Positions 48,521 to 56,449 of a stretch of DNA of 64,000 nucleotides are shown here, one piece after another; position 1 is the stretch's first letter, and each line of letters opens with the position of its first letter. The notes under the pieces are model-generated. The model was not told the origin of the DNA. It worked only from the letters and a program-made list of their open reading frames with translations, and made no database searches. The stretch comes from Sphingobium sp. (GTDB lineage Bacteria; Pseudomonadota; Alphaproteobacteria; Sphingomonadales; Sphingomonadaceae): assembly GCA_013911745.1 (NCBI GenBank), contig JACESO010000001.1:59622-123621 (forward strand), given 5' to 3'. The translations under genes and the position numbers were made by a program.

Positions 48521-49106
48521 GGCCCAGCCTCCGCGACAGATTGGCAAGGATGGCGGCCGTTATCCCCCAGATGCGACGCTCCTCCCAGAAAATCTCGTAA
48601 TAATGGCGCGTCGACCCGCCAAATTCCACTTCCCGGCGGATCCGGTTTGCCGGGTCCAGAGCATATGCCAACGGCACCTCGAACCAGTCGGCCACTTCAT
48701 CTTCCTGCGCGCGCAGCGGCAGATCGGGCGGGATGACACCCAACACCGGCACGATGTCGAACCCGGTGAAGGTCGGGTAGCGATCGAACGTGCCGACTAC
48801 CTCCACCTGCGAAGGAGGCAGGGCGATCTCCTCCTGCGCCTCGCGCAGCGCGCCGGCAACCTCGTCCGTGTCGTGTGCGTCCACCCGGCCGCCGGGAAAG
48901 GCGATCTGGCCGGCATGCTTGCGCAGTGCCGCGGATCGTTCGGTGAGGATCAGGCCCGGTTCGGCCCGGTCGGTGATCGCGACCAGTACGGCGGCGGGAG
49001 CCAGGACGATGTCGCCCACGATGCGCGGATCGCGCGCGTCGTCGTCAGGCAGGGTGAAGCCGCGCCCCTCTTCCAGCGCGGCACGCAGCCGGTCCGCCAG
49101 CCTCAC
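48501..49106 (-). CDS. NUDIX hydrolase, CoA-pyrophosphatase type
   Basis: About 201 residues. The Nudix box is GRVDAHDTDEVAGALREAQEEI, preceded by RKHAGQIAFPGG, the extra motif of the NudL/CoA-pyrophosphatase subgroup. It probably cleaves CoA or dephospho-CoA-type diphosphates. The GTG at 49106 shares bases with the stop of the DUF1285 gene (GTGA), so this is the chosen start. The frame remains open to 49145. Confidence 0.88.
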   Translation of the reverse strand: MRLADRLRAALEEGRGFTLPDDDARDPRIVGDIVLAPAAVLVAITDRAEPGLILTERSAALRKHAGQIAFPGGRVDAHDTDEVAGALREAQEEIALPPSQVEVVGTFDRYPTFTGFDIVPVLGVIPPDLPLRAQEDEVADWFEVPLAYALDPANRIRREVEFGGSTRHYYEIFWEERRIWGITAAILANLSRRLGHDRLAA

Positions 49107-49681
49107 GATGCGTCGTCCAGCGCGAAGAAGGCGCCTCCGCTCCACAATCCGACGCGTTCGTCCTGCCCGGAATCGGATTCGTCCAGCGCCAGGTTCATCA
49201 GTTCATAATAGACGTTGCGACCGATCAGCGCCTCCATGCCGCCACGGACATGCAGATAGGGACGGGGGCCGTCTGGCGTTTCCCGCAAGGACAGCGGGTG
49301 GTCCGGTCCGGCGGTCACGACATCGCTGCTGTTCAGGCGAAAGGCGAGTGTGCGGCCGCGGCCATCCCCCTCGCTTTTCAATTCGACCGCCACGAACGGC
49401 GCGTCCTCCACCTCAATGTCCAGCTTCTCGACCGGCGTCACCAGCACATGGCGTCCGTCCGCTTCCCGCCGCAGGATGGTGGAAAACAGGCGCACCATCG
49501 CTTCGCGGCCGATCGGGCTGCCCTGATGATACCAGCGGCCGTCGCGCGCGATGCGCATCTCGCTGTCGCCGCAATGATCGGGATTCCACGTCTCCACCGG
49601 GGGCAGGCGCTTCTCCTGCGCCAGCTTTGCTATGTCCGCCAGGGACAGGGTGGACAGATCGGGGACGGGCTCCATCGGCAT
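49103..49681 (-). CDS. DUF1285 family protein
   Basis: A 192-residue cytoplasmic protein. VETWNPDHCGDSEMRIARDGRWYHQGSPIGREAMVRLFSTILRRE and TPVEKLDIEVEDAPFVAVE are the family's conserved stretches, followed by PYLHVRGGMEALIGRNVYYEL. Function is unknown. First of three overlapping genes (DUF1285, NUDIX, cca), a grouping repeatedly seen in alphaproteobacteria, which hints at a shared RNA or nucleotide-related role. Confidence 0.88.
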   Translation of the reverse strand: MPMEPVPDLSTLSLADIAKLAQEKRLPPVETWNPDHCGDSEMRIARDGRWYHQGSPIGREAMVRLFSTILRREADGRHVLVTPVEKLDIEVEDAPFVAVELKSEGDGRGRTLAFRLNSSDVVTAGPDHPLSLRETPDGPRPYLHVRGGMEALIGRNVYYELMNLALDESDSGQDERVGLWSGGAFFALDDAS

Positions 49682-49734
49682 GGGGCGGAGATAGGGGCGT
49701 CCCTGCCCGAAGGCAAAGGGGTATTTGATCCGCG

Positions 49735-50274
49735 TCAGGCCGCGAGTGCCATGCGCGGCGCGAGCATCCCCTCACCGCCGACCGGCCGGCCATCGACGGA
49801 CAGCGCAAGCAGCCGGCGCTGCTCGAACGGGCCGGGCGCGGTCCAGCCGGCGGTGCCGTCCGCGCTGAAGCCCCAGAAACGGCCATAATATTCAGGATCG
49901 CCGATCATCATCAGCGGCTCCATGCTTCGGGCGCGCGCCACCGCCACGACCTTGTCCATCATCGCCCGGCCATGGCCCCCATTCTGATGATCGGGGCGCA
50001 CTGCAACCGGCCCGACCATCACCAGCGGCACCTGTGCGCCGTCCGGCTGAGTTAGGGCAACGGGCCAGCTTTGCAACGACCCGATGAACGCGCCACCCGC
50101 ATCCAGCATGGCAAAGGACAGGTCAGGCAACCAGGGCATGCCGCGACGGATCATGTAGGCGGTGCGACCATGGCGATCTAGCCCGAACGCCGCGTCGAGC
50201 AGCTGTTCGAGCGCCTGTTCGGGCTGAGTGTCGAGGGGCACGATATGTGACACGTCTTGCCGTTCCGCGATCAA
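49735..50274 (-). CDS. GNAT-family N-acetyltransferase
   Basis: A 179-residue protein resembling the YhbS subgroup of GNAT enzymes. The acetyl-CoA site is VGPVAVRPDHQNGGHGRAMMDKVV and the C-terminal strand is MMIGDPEYYGRFWGFS. The substrate is not evident. It is monocistronic, divergent from folB, and 53 bases upstream of the DUF1285 gene on the same strand. Confidence 0.88.
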   Translation of the reverse strand: MIAERQDVSHIVPLDTQPEQALEQLLDAAFGLDRHGRTAYMIRRGMPWLPDLSFAMLDAGGAFIGSLQSWPVALTQPDGAQVPLVMVGPVAVRPDHQNGGHGRAMMDKVVAVARARSMEPLMMIGDPEYYGRFWGFSADGTAGWTAPGPFEQRRLLALSVDGRPVGGEGMLAPRMALAA

Positions 50275-50382
50275 TGGCGCATGGGGCAGCGCCGGAGCGG
50301 CGGGCTTTTAGCGCCCGTTCCGCAAAATGAAAGACTAAACAGGCTGCCGCCCGGTTGCGGGCAGGGCCGTATATGGCGAGCT

Positions 50383-50766
50383 ATGCACACCGTATTTGAC
50401 GATTTTCTGACCTTGGAAGTCAACAACCTGCACGTCGACGTGCTGACCGGCATCTATTCGGAGGAAACGCATCTGCCCCAGCCGCTGCGGATTTCCATTC
50501 GCGCCCGGCTGCGAGTCGGGGACCATTATGATCCCGTTACCCCGCTTACCCAGTCCAAAAATTACATGGACCTGAAGCATGCCGCATCGACGGCGTTACC
50601 CGAAGGCGTCCATTTCACGCTGATCGAAGCGGTCGCCGATCATATCATCGACACCATCTTCCTTCAGGACGACAAGGTCAGCCATGTCGAGGTGAAGATC
50701 GTGAAGCTCGCTTTGTCGGAACGCGGCGAGGAAATCGGCATCACGCTCGGGCGCGGCAGGAAATAG
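50383..50766 (+). CDS. folB: Dihydroneopterin aldolase family protein
   Basis: A 127-residue tunnelling-fold protein. LTLEVNNLHVDVLTGIYSEETHLPQPLRISI, the DLKHAAS segment and FTLIEAVADHIIDTIFL (with the conserved Glu) match FolB, which makes 6-hydroxymethyl-dihydropterin for folate. The conserved residues after NLHVDVLTGIY differ slightly from E. coli FolB, so a FolX-type epimerase is an alternative. It is unlinked to folK at 27 kb. Confidence 0.85.
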   Translation: MHTVFDDFLTLEVNNLHVDVLTGIYSEETHLPQPLRISIRARLRVGDHYDPVTPLTQSKNYMDLKHAASTALPEGVHFTLIEAVADHIIDTIFLQDDKVSHVEVKIVKLALSERGEEIGITLGRGRK

Positions 50767-50778
50767 TCGAACCCTTGC

Positions 50779-51723
50779 CTATTTCTTGATCAGCCCGATC
50801 TCGATCAGCCGCTCCGTCAGATAATCATGCGCGCTGATCGGCGGATCCCGGCGGGGATTGTCGTGCGTCACGCATTGGGGCAGCGCGTCGATGATGAAGT
50901 CAGGCCGCAGATGCAGGAAAAAGGGCATCGAATAGCGCGAATGGCCGCGCCGTTCCGGCGGCGGATTGACCACCCGATGGCTGGTCGAAGGCAGCACATG
51001 GTTGGTCAGCCGTTGCAGCATGTCGCCCACATTGATCGCCAGCGCGCCCGGCGGCGGCACCACGGGCAGCCAGTTGCCGTCCCGATCCTTCAGTTCCAGC
51101 CCGCCTTCCTCCGCGCCGAGCAGCAGGGTGATGAGGTTGATGTCCTCATGCGCGCCCGCCCGAATCCCGGGTGCCTCCGGCGACACCGGCGGGTAATGGA
51201 GCAGCCGCAGGATCGAATTGCCGTTCTCGATCGGCCCGTCGAACCAGCGTTCCGGCAGGCCCAGATAGAGCGCGATCGCCGACAGCAGTTCCGCGCCCAC
51301 CCTGTCGAATTCGCGATAGAGCCGTGCGAAGGCCGGCTTGAATTCCGGCATCTCTTCCGGCCAGATATTGGGCGGCATGCTTTCCGCCAGCGGATCGCCG
51401 GCGGGCAGGTCGCGGCCGACATGCCAGAATTCCTTCAGGTCGTTCTCGCTCGCGCCCTTCGCGATCTCGGTGCCGAACGCTGTATAGCCGCGCTGGCCGC
51501 CATTGGCCTTGGCATTGTAGCGTTGCTTGACCTTTTCGGGCAGGTCGAAGAAGCGGCGCGCTAGCGCCCACCCTTCGTCGATCAGCGTCTGGTCCATGCC
51601 ATGATCCTTCACCATGGCGAAACCGAACCGTTGGAACGACTGGCCGAATGCCTGGGCGAATTCCGCCCGGGGCATATCCGCCAGGGACAGGACGGGCACC
51701 TGATCCAGCACCGTATGCGACAC
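50779..51723 (-). CDS. 2-oxoglutarate/Fe(II) oxygenase, isopenicillin-N-synthase-like
   Basis: About 314 residues. The DIOX_N part (VPVLSLADMPRAEFAQAFGQSFQRFGFAMVKDHGM) and the catalytic barrel have iron ligands His and Asp in GAHEDINLITLLLG and His in PSTSHRVVNPP. The 2-oxoglutarate arginine is in RYSMPFFLH. Reaction unknown. The start is a GTG at 51723 with GGAGA six bases upstream; the longer frame to 51825 has no family match. Confidence 0.88.
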   Translation of the reverse strand: MSHTVLDQVPVLSLADMPRAEFAQAFGQSFQRFGFAMVKDHGMDQTLIDEGWALARRFFDLPEKVKQRYNAKANGGQRGYTAFGTEIAKGASENDLKEFWHVGRDLPAGDPLAESMPPNIWPEEMPEFKPAFARLYREFDRVGAELLSAIALYLGLPERWFDGPIENGNSILRLLHYPPVSPEAPGIRAGAHEDINLITLLLGAEEGGLELKDRDGNWLPVVPPPGALAINVGDMLQRLTNHVLPSTSHRVVNPPPERRGHSRYSMPFFLHLRPDFIIDALPQCVTHDNPRRDPPISAHDYLTERLIEIGLIKK

Positions 51724-51826
51724 GTTTCTTCTCCACAAAAGATCGATAAGGGGGCCGCCATGTGCCGGGGCCGCCATCCATGCACGCATCCTTGATCGCG
51801 CCCGGCCGCTGATGCAAGGAGGCAAA

Positions 51827-52234
51827 ATGAACTACTGGCTGATGAAATCGGAACCCGACGTGTTTTCCTACGACGATCTGGTCGCGAAAGGGAAGGCGGA
51901 GTGGGACGGCGTGCGCAACCACGCGGCGCAGGGGCATATGCGAGCGATGCGCAAGGGCGATCTGGCGATCTTCTACCACAGCAATATCGGCGTGGAGGCG
52001 GTCGGCATCATGACCATCGCGGAGGAAGCCGCGCCCGATAGCACGGACGAGACGGGCAAGTGGATCGCGGTCCATGTCGCGCCGAAGGAGAAGCTGGCGA
52101 AGCCCGTGACGCTCAAGACCATCAAGGCGGACCCGGCACTGGCCGACATGGTCATGATCCGCCAATCGCGCCTGTCGGTATCGCCACTGACGAAGGCGCA
52201 GTTCGATCATATCGTCAGCCTGTCTCGGCAATGA
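51827..52234 (+). CDS. EVE domain protein
   Basis: A 135-residue PUA-like domain protein. MNYWLMKSEPDVFSYDDL, WDGVRNHAAQGHMRAMRKGDLAIFYHS and VHVAPKEKLAKPVTLKTIK are characteristic. EVE domains bind modified cytosines or RNA bases. AAGGAGG six bases ahead of the ATG fixes the start. Divergent from the oxygenase gene; no restriction or modification gene lies nearby. Confidence 0.92.
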   Translation: MNYWLMKSEPDVFSYDDLVAKGKAEWDGVRNHAAQGHMRAMRKGDLAIFYHSNIGVEAVGIMTIAEEAAPDSTDETGKWIAVHVAPKEKLAKPVTLKTIKADPALADMVMIRQSRLSVSPLTKAQFDHIVSLSRQ

Positions 52235-52288
52235 TCTTCGTTACGGACACGATTGCGTCCGCTGCAATTCCCCTGCCGCCCTTTGCGA

Positions 52289-52305
52289 TTGCTGCATTGC
52301 AGCAA
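52289..52305. repeat. Perfect inverted repeat upstream of small exported gene
   Basis: TTGCTGC-ATT-GCAGCAA, seven-base arms and a three-base centre, lying 73 bases before the next ATG. No T-run follows, so it is more likely an operator than a terminator. Confidence 0.45.
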
Positions 52306-52377
52306 GGCGATCACATTGGTGTCAACAGAACAAGAATGACCAGAGGTGTTTGATCGGCATTCACAAGGAGCAAAACC

Positions 52378-52659
52378 ATGCGAATGCTGTCCAAGTTTGT
52401 TGTTGCCTTCATCATGGCCTCGGCCGCTTCCACCGGCTACGCGGCCGAAGACGCGCCGAAGCAGCGGTTCAGCCACGAAGGCTACACCTATGTCTATCAG
52501 GTGAAGGACACCAAGGCTGGCAAGGTGATTTCGGGCCGCCGTTATCCCGACGCGGTCGCGTTCAACCTGGCCGTCAAGAACGGCAAGGTTTCGGGCGTGT
52601 CGGGCGGCCAGCAGGTCGTCTTCGACGTCGAGGAAGCGCGCGGCGCCGCCAGCAACTAA
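52378..52659 (+). CDS. Small exported protein, unknown
   Basis: A 93-residue protein with a signal peptide (cleavage near YAA, residue 23) and a compact mature part (RFSHEGYTYVYQVKDTKAGKVISGRRYPDAVAFNL...) that reads as a small beta-sheet domain. AAGGAG precedes the ATG, and a very strong terminator follows, so it is a stand-alone gene. Similar short periplasmic proteins are common in sphingomonads, without known function. Confidence 0.8.
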   Translation: MRMLSKFVVAFIMASAASTGYAAEDAPKQRFSHEGYTYVYQVKDTKAGKVISGRRYPDAVAFNLAVKNGKVSGVSGGQQVVFDVEEARGAASN

Positions 52660-52674
52660 GGCGTCAGCCATTGC

Positions 52675-52711
52675 AAAAGGGACGGTTTCTTTGCGGAAAC
52701 CGTCCCTTTTT
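52675..52711 (+). terminator. Intrinsic terminator
   Basis: Stem GGGACGGTTTC/GAAACCGTCCC (52679-52689 with 52696-52706) with a six-base loop and five T residues after. The clearest terminator in the window, 16 bases past the small exported gene. The A-run on the left would also let it work for minus-strand transcripts. Confidence 0.9.
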
Positions 52712-52765
52712 CATACCCTCCTTGGGGCGGGGAGGGCTGCGCGATTGACGCGCCACCCATCCCTA

Positions 52766-53068
52766 TCAGCGGCAGCGGCGCTTGCTGTCGATTTCCTTGC
52801 CGAGCAGTGCGCCACCAGCGGCACCCAGGATCGTGCCCGTGGCGCGATCGCCACGCGTGTCGATGGCACGGCCAAGCAGCGCACCACCGACACCGCCGAC
52901 GATCAGGCCGGTGGTGCCGTTCGACTTGCGGCAATACATGCGCCCGTCGCGGCCGCGCCATTCCTTGTAGCGGTAATCGCGCCGGGCCTGCGCGCCGTCT
53001 GTCGGCACCGCCATCGAAACCGGGACGGCCAGCGAAACAGCGGCCAGGGCGAGCAGGGCTTTACGCAT
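52766..53068 (-). CDS. Glycine-zipper 2TM envelope protein
   Basis: A 100-residue protein with a signal peptide (MRKALLALAAVSLAVPVSMA) and a basic segment (RRDYRYKEWRGRDGRMYCRK). Two glycine-zipper hairpins follow: GLIVGGVGGALLGRAID and GTILGAAGGALLGKEID. Such proteins sit in the outer membrane or periplasm and resemble the SlyB/17-kDa antigen group. The start at 53068 has GAGGAGA upstream. Confidence 0.85.
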   Translation of the reverse strand: MRKALLALAAVSLAVPVSMAVPTDGAQARRDYRYKEWRGRDGRMYCRKSNGTTGLIVGGVGGALLGRAIDTRGDRATGTILGAAGGALLGKEIDSKRRCR

Positions 53069-53192
53069 ATCTATCTCCTCCAATAGCGTAATCGAACGCT
53101 TCAACCCCTCCACTTTGATCGAGGTTGCATGAACCTGCGGCAACGACATAAATATTTGATTGGCTTGATTTAAATTTTTTCGAGGAAAGAGG

Positions 53193-53630
53193 ATGGCGCG
53201 CGCCAGGAGCGAAGGTGATGCCCGGACGATCATCAAGGCGCTGGGTCTGATGCCCCATCCCGAGGGCGGATGGTATCGGGAAACTTGGCGTGCCACCGCC
53301 GCCGCCGGGGAACGCGCGGCTGGCACGGCGATCCTTTTCCTGCTGGAGGCGCATCAACGATCGCACTGGCATAGCGTCGACGCGGAGGAAATCTGGTTCT
53401 GGCACGCAGGCGTGCCGCTGACCCTCTCCATCGCCCCGCCGGACGGGACGGCAGAGGACTGGCTGCTGGGGCCGGATGTACAGGGTGGCCAGATGCCGCA
53501 GCGGCGCGTGCCCGCGCATCATTGGCAGGCGGCGGTGCCGCTCGGCGGCTGGACTCTCGTCAGTTGTACGGTCACGCCCGGTTTCGATTTTGCAGGTTTC
53601 ACGCTCGCGCCGCCCGACTGGACGCCCTGA
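53193..53630 (+). CDS. DUF985-type cupin
   Basis: A 145-residue cupin_5 protein. LGLMPHPEGGWYRETWR, FLLEAHQRSHWHSVDAEEIWFWHAG (metal-binding His/Glu set) and a late LVSCTVTPGFDF segment match the DUF985/YML079w family. The activity is unknown and may be sugar-nucleotide or isomerase related. An unusually AT-rich stretch (about 53151-53182) precedes it, and two DnaA boxes lie directly after its stop codon. Confidence 0.88.
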   Translation: MARARSEGDARTIIKALGLMPHPEGGWYRETWRATAAAGERAAGTAILFLLEAHQRSHWHSVDAEEIWFWHAGVPLTLSIAPPDGTAEDWLLGPDVQGGQMPQRRVPAHHWQAAVPLGGWTLVSCTVTPGFDFAGFTLAPPDWTP

Positions 53631-53635
53631 AAAAC

Positions 53636-53654
53636 TTATCCACACTTATCCACA
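53636..53654 (+). promoter_or_regulatory. Two tandem DnaA boxes
   Basis: TTATCCACA occurs at 53636-53644 and again at 53646-53654, both exact matches to the DnaA consensus, in the same orientation and exactly one helical turn apart. They begin six bases after the cupin gene and head a 575-base stretch without a credible gene. Confidence 0.75.
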
Positions 53655-54051
53655 GATTTGCATGTCGACCCGTCATAAGACCGTCCGATTTCGCTTGGAG
53701 CGACTCGGGATCGGTGACACCATCTCTCTATCGAGCAGTGGGGAAGGAGCGATCCGGACCCGAAAAATGGATGAGAAATCAGTCATTTAGTGCATCGATC
53801 GGTGGATGGACGTTCGATCCGCAAGGATCGTCCGGATCGGAAGCCGGGTCGTTAGGACCGCCCTGTCGGGTACGCGCGAAAGTGAACGTCGGGCAGAGCG
53901 GAAGAGACGATCGGCGGAGGGCAGCGGCCTATGGCTGGACGCCCGAAGCAAAACCCTCGCCATGCTTCTTCGGAAGCGAATGCGCGGGATCGCCGAGCCG
54001 ATGATCGCATTTTTCCCCGGAAGGACGCGGATCGGAAGACTCGACGGAAGT
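53655..54051. other. Gene-poor region rich in GATC sites
   Basis: No convincing gene is visible. Short open frames exist on both strands, but they read as arginine- and serine-rich noise. Ten GATC sites fall between 53709 and 54033. There is a small perfect hairpin with a GCAA tetraloop at 53815-53830. Either an origin-like or regulatory region, or a non-coding RNA gene ending at the terminator that follows. Confidence 0.5.
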
Positions 54052-54082
54052 GGGGACCGGCAGAGATGCCGGCCCCCATTTT
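54052..54082 (+). terminator. Strong hairpin terminator
   Basis: GGGG-A-CCGGCA pairs with TGCCGG-C-CCCC around a GAGA tetraloop, followed by ATTTT. Ten base pairs with one mismatch. No annotated gene lies directly upstream, so it may end an unrecognised transcript, or read-through from the cupin gene. Confidence 0.7.
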
Positions 54083-54205
54083 GCTTTCGGTAATGGATCG
54101 TTCCCAGCTCTCCCTATTGATCGCGCATGTGAGAAGGACGCCGCATCATCCCTGCTTTTCGCCGTTGACCATGGTCCCCATGACCATTAGTGCGTCCGCC
54201 ATCCA

Positions 54206-54280
<75 letters not shown>

Positions 54281-54576
54281 TTAAGTACTAGATCATCCCG
54301 CCTTGCCAGCTTGACCCTCGAGCTTGCCTGATGCCTCGCTAGCCCAAGCGACGCAGGATCATGCACCTCAAGCTTTCTCACATGGTCTCTAATAGTACAG
54401 ACCGTGCAATCAGTTAATCTATGATGCCCGCGCTGGACGCACTTGCTGATTGACATCGGCCTGCGTGAACATTCTATTTGTCCTACAGGTCGCTCATTAA
54501 AGAAATAGTATTGTGCCCGGCGACGGGCTGTATGTCTTTCTGTTGATTGGGGGCGGGCATGCACGAAACTATCGGC

Positions 54577-54732
54577 TCACCATATCTTCTTGGCGATCAT
54601 GCGACGCGCCCGTTTCACGAAGGCGTGCACACTGCCATTCGCTGATATCGGACCGGAGGCGGCAAATCGCTCCTGCACGGCCAGCGCTCGGTTCTTCAAC
54701 GCATCAGGCAGTGTGACTCCGACCCCAGCCAT
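54577..54732 (-). CDS. Possible gene fragment, 51 residues
   Basis: The frame MAGVGVTLPDALKNRALAVQ ... RMIAKKIW reads like protein, and the open frame continues upstream without a start codon to about 54921 (giving IIGIDHLHFTVHRCVQIPQF before the Met). This suggests the C-terminal remnant of a longer gene. The family is not recognised. It lies inside the repeat-bounded segment after tRNA-Thr. Confidence 0.25.
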   Translation of the reverse strand: MAGVGVTLPDALKNRALAVQERFAASGPISANGSVHAFVKRARRMIAKKIW

Positions 54733-55042
54733 GTGACATTTTCCAAATTGCGGGATCTGGACACAGCGATGAACAGTGAAGTGGAGATGATCGATCCCTA
54801 TGATACCTCCCCATGCGGCTCCGTGCTGCGCGGACCGCAGTCGGCTTGTCTCGGAAGGGCAGCGCGAAGTTGCGCGGCATGACGCTCACTGCGCAGCACC
54901 GCTGTAAACCTGGCACGTTGCTAACGAACGCTTACCCTTTGCCATTCGGAAAGGCTGGTTCGGGCAGGTGCTGGATTGTCTCCGGTCGACGGATCCGTGA
55001 TGCGGGGGCGCAGCGGGAATGCGCCTGTTCTGAGGGCGAAGC

Positions 55043-55336
55043 ATGAAGGCGCGTCTCATCCCGGTCGCGGGGGCGCCTCTGCTGCTGCTGGCGTGTGCGA
55101 GCCAGGGCCAGCGCGAAGAGGAAAAGTTGCAGATGATGGAAAAGGCCGGCGTGGCCGGTTGGGAACTTTGCGATGCCCAGCAACGGGTTTCGGCAGCGTA
55201 TCTGGACGACGGCAATCAGCAGAAATATGAAAAATTCCGCAAGTTGGCGAAAGGAACCTGCGACGAGGCAGACAGCATTGCAGCCACCCACGACGTTTAT
55301 CAGTGGCCACCCCGGGGACCAGCAGCCGGATTTTAG
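55043..55336 (+). CDS. Small putative lipoprotein
   Basis: A 97-residue frame with a signal peptide and lipobox (PLLLLAC, Cys18), then a charged helical part (EEEKLQMMEKAGVAGWELCDAQQR, NQQKYEKFRKLAKGTCDEADSI). The start has GGGCGAAG upstream. It is the only coherent coding frame in the segment between the direct repeats. Unknown family; possibly cargo of the former element. Confidence 0.55.
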   Translation: MKARLIPVAGAPLLLLACASQGQREEEKLQMMEKAGVAGWELCDAQQRVSAAYLDDGNQQKYEKFRKLAKGTCDEADSIAATHDVYQWPPRGPAAGF

Positions 55337-55570
55337 GGGGAGCGATTATGGTCGAGCATTGATGTCGAAGCCCTGCACGCGGCGCAGCCCTTATCCGACG
55401 CAAAGCCCCGACCGGCAGCGACCCGCAATACCAATGCTTCCCCATAAGGTCTCCCGGTACAATGAGGCAGCGTAGACGCAACTCGACGCGACATATTCGC
55501 GCTGGCCGCACACAGTATGGTCCCTCCGCTGTGCAAGTCAGTTTGACTGGCTGTTCTTGGCCGTGTCGGC

Positions 55571-55584
55571 CAGCCGGCACCATT
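55571..55584 (+). repeat. attR-like copy of tRNA-Thr 3' end
   Basis: CAGCCGGCACCATT, identical to 54269-54282. It ends eight bases before the stop codon of the DUF429 gene, after which dense housekeeping genes resume. Confidence 0.6.
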
Positions 55585-55591
55585 TCTTCGA

Positions 55592-56449
55592 TCATGCCAC
55601 CCCGAACGTCCAGCCTTCCGTCCGTGCAATGGCTGACGTCATGCCGTCGGGATGCCAGAGTGCGTTGTCCTCCGCCGCCCGTCGCATCCACCCGGCGGTG
55701 AGGATGGCGTCCGCGCCATGATCATCCGGGGCGGAGCCTTGGTGCGGTGCCGATCCCACCGCCGCCAGCGCGGCGTTCAGCGCGTCCGCATCGCGCATCT
55801 TGGTCCGGCCCTTGGGGCGTCCGGCGGCCCGTGCAGCGATGCTGGTATAGATTTCCACCACCAGCGATCCGGAACGGGGCAGGGGATCGAACGGCCAGAT
55901 CGGCACTTGGCCATGGACATGATGCAGCAGACGCATCCCGGCAAAGCTCGCCTTGGCGACCTGCGCCGCGCCGATCGCGTCATAGACGGTGGATGGCTTG
56001 CCGCCGCCGCCCACATTGTAACGCGCTTCGCAGGCGCGGTTGTGCATGAACGCCGCCTTCACCCCGTCCGCCTTACCGAAATAGAAATGGCGGCGGTGGG
56101 CCACTTCCAACAGGCTCGCCGCGCCCAGGTCCGGGTCGTCGCAGATCGCCTCGACATAGGCCCAGAAAGCCGGCCCCTCCGCTGGCACGGCATCGCCCGG
56201 CAGGTAGCTGCCCCGCGCCACGAAGGGCGGCGCGAAACTGAAGTCGAACCCGAAGAGAGTGGGCGCGTCACCCGCCGCCTCGATCAGCCAGTCTGCCACA
56301 GCCTGCCGCGACCAGATACCGCTTGGCGCGTTCACCAGGCGGGGCGCCGCGTGCCCTGCCTCGCACAGCGCCACCGCTATCCCCTTGTGCCGCGCGCCCT
56401 TCGCTCCAGACCAGTCGATCGCGGCAAAGCGCTCGAATGCGGGCGTCAC
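55592..56449 (-). CDS. DUF429 RNase H-fold protein
   Basis: About 285 residues. FAAIDWSGAKG, the FGFDFSFAPPF strand, VVEIYTSIAAR and the late DDHGADAILTAGWMRRA carry the acidic residues that DUF429 proteins place in an RNase H-like active site, so it is a predicted nuclease. The GTG at 56449 overlaps the rarA stop (GTGA), so it is translated with rarA. Reading from an ATG at 56482 is possible but would overlap rarA further. Confidence 0.8.
   Translation of the reverse strand: MTPAFERFAAIDWSGAKGARHKGIAVALCEAGHAAPRLVNAPSGIWSRQAVADWLIEAAGDAPTLFGFDFSFAPPFVARGSYLPGDAVPAEGPAFWAYVEAICDDPDLGAASLLEVAHRRHFYFGKADGVKAAFMHNRACEARYNVGGGGKPSTVYDAIGAAQVAKASFAGMRLLHHVHGQVPIWPFDPLPRSGSLVVEIYTSIAARAAGRPKGRTKMRDADALNAALAAVGSAPHQGSAPDDHGADAILTAGWMRRAAEDNALWHPDGMTSAIARTEGWTFGVA

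Larger units (their letters stand above)
54283..55584. mobile_element. Probable scar of a tRNA-Thr-integrated element
   Basis: A 1302-base segment between the two 14-base direct repeats. It looks less GC-rich in its left part and less orderly in coding than either flank. No integrase, transposase or phage gene is recognisable. The only gene-like frame with good features is a small lipoprotein at 55043. The stretches 54283-54576, 54733-55042 and 55337-55570 hold nothing I can call. Inference: remnant of an integrative element that has lost its core. Confidence 0.45.

Noticed and set aside
55056..55691. 211-residue minus-strand frame across the att-like repeat
   Set aside because: Overlaps the small lipoprotein and the DUF429 3' end, with Pro/Arg/Cys-rich composition typical of a spurious frame.
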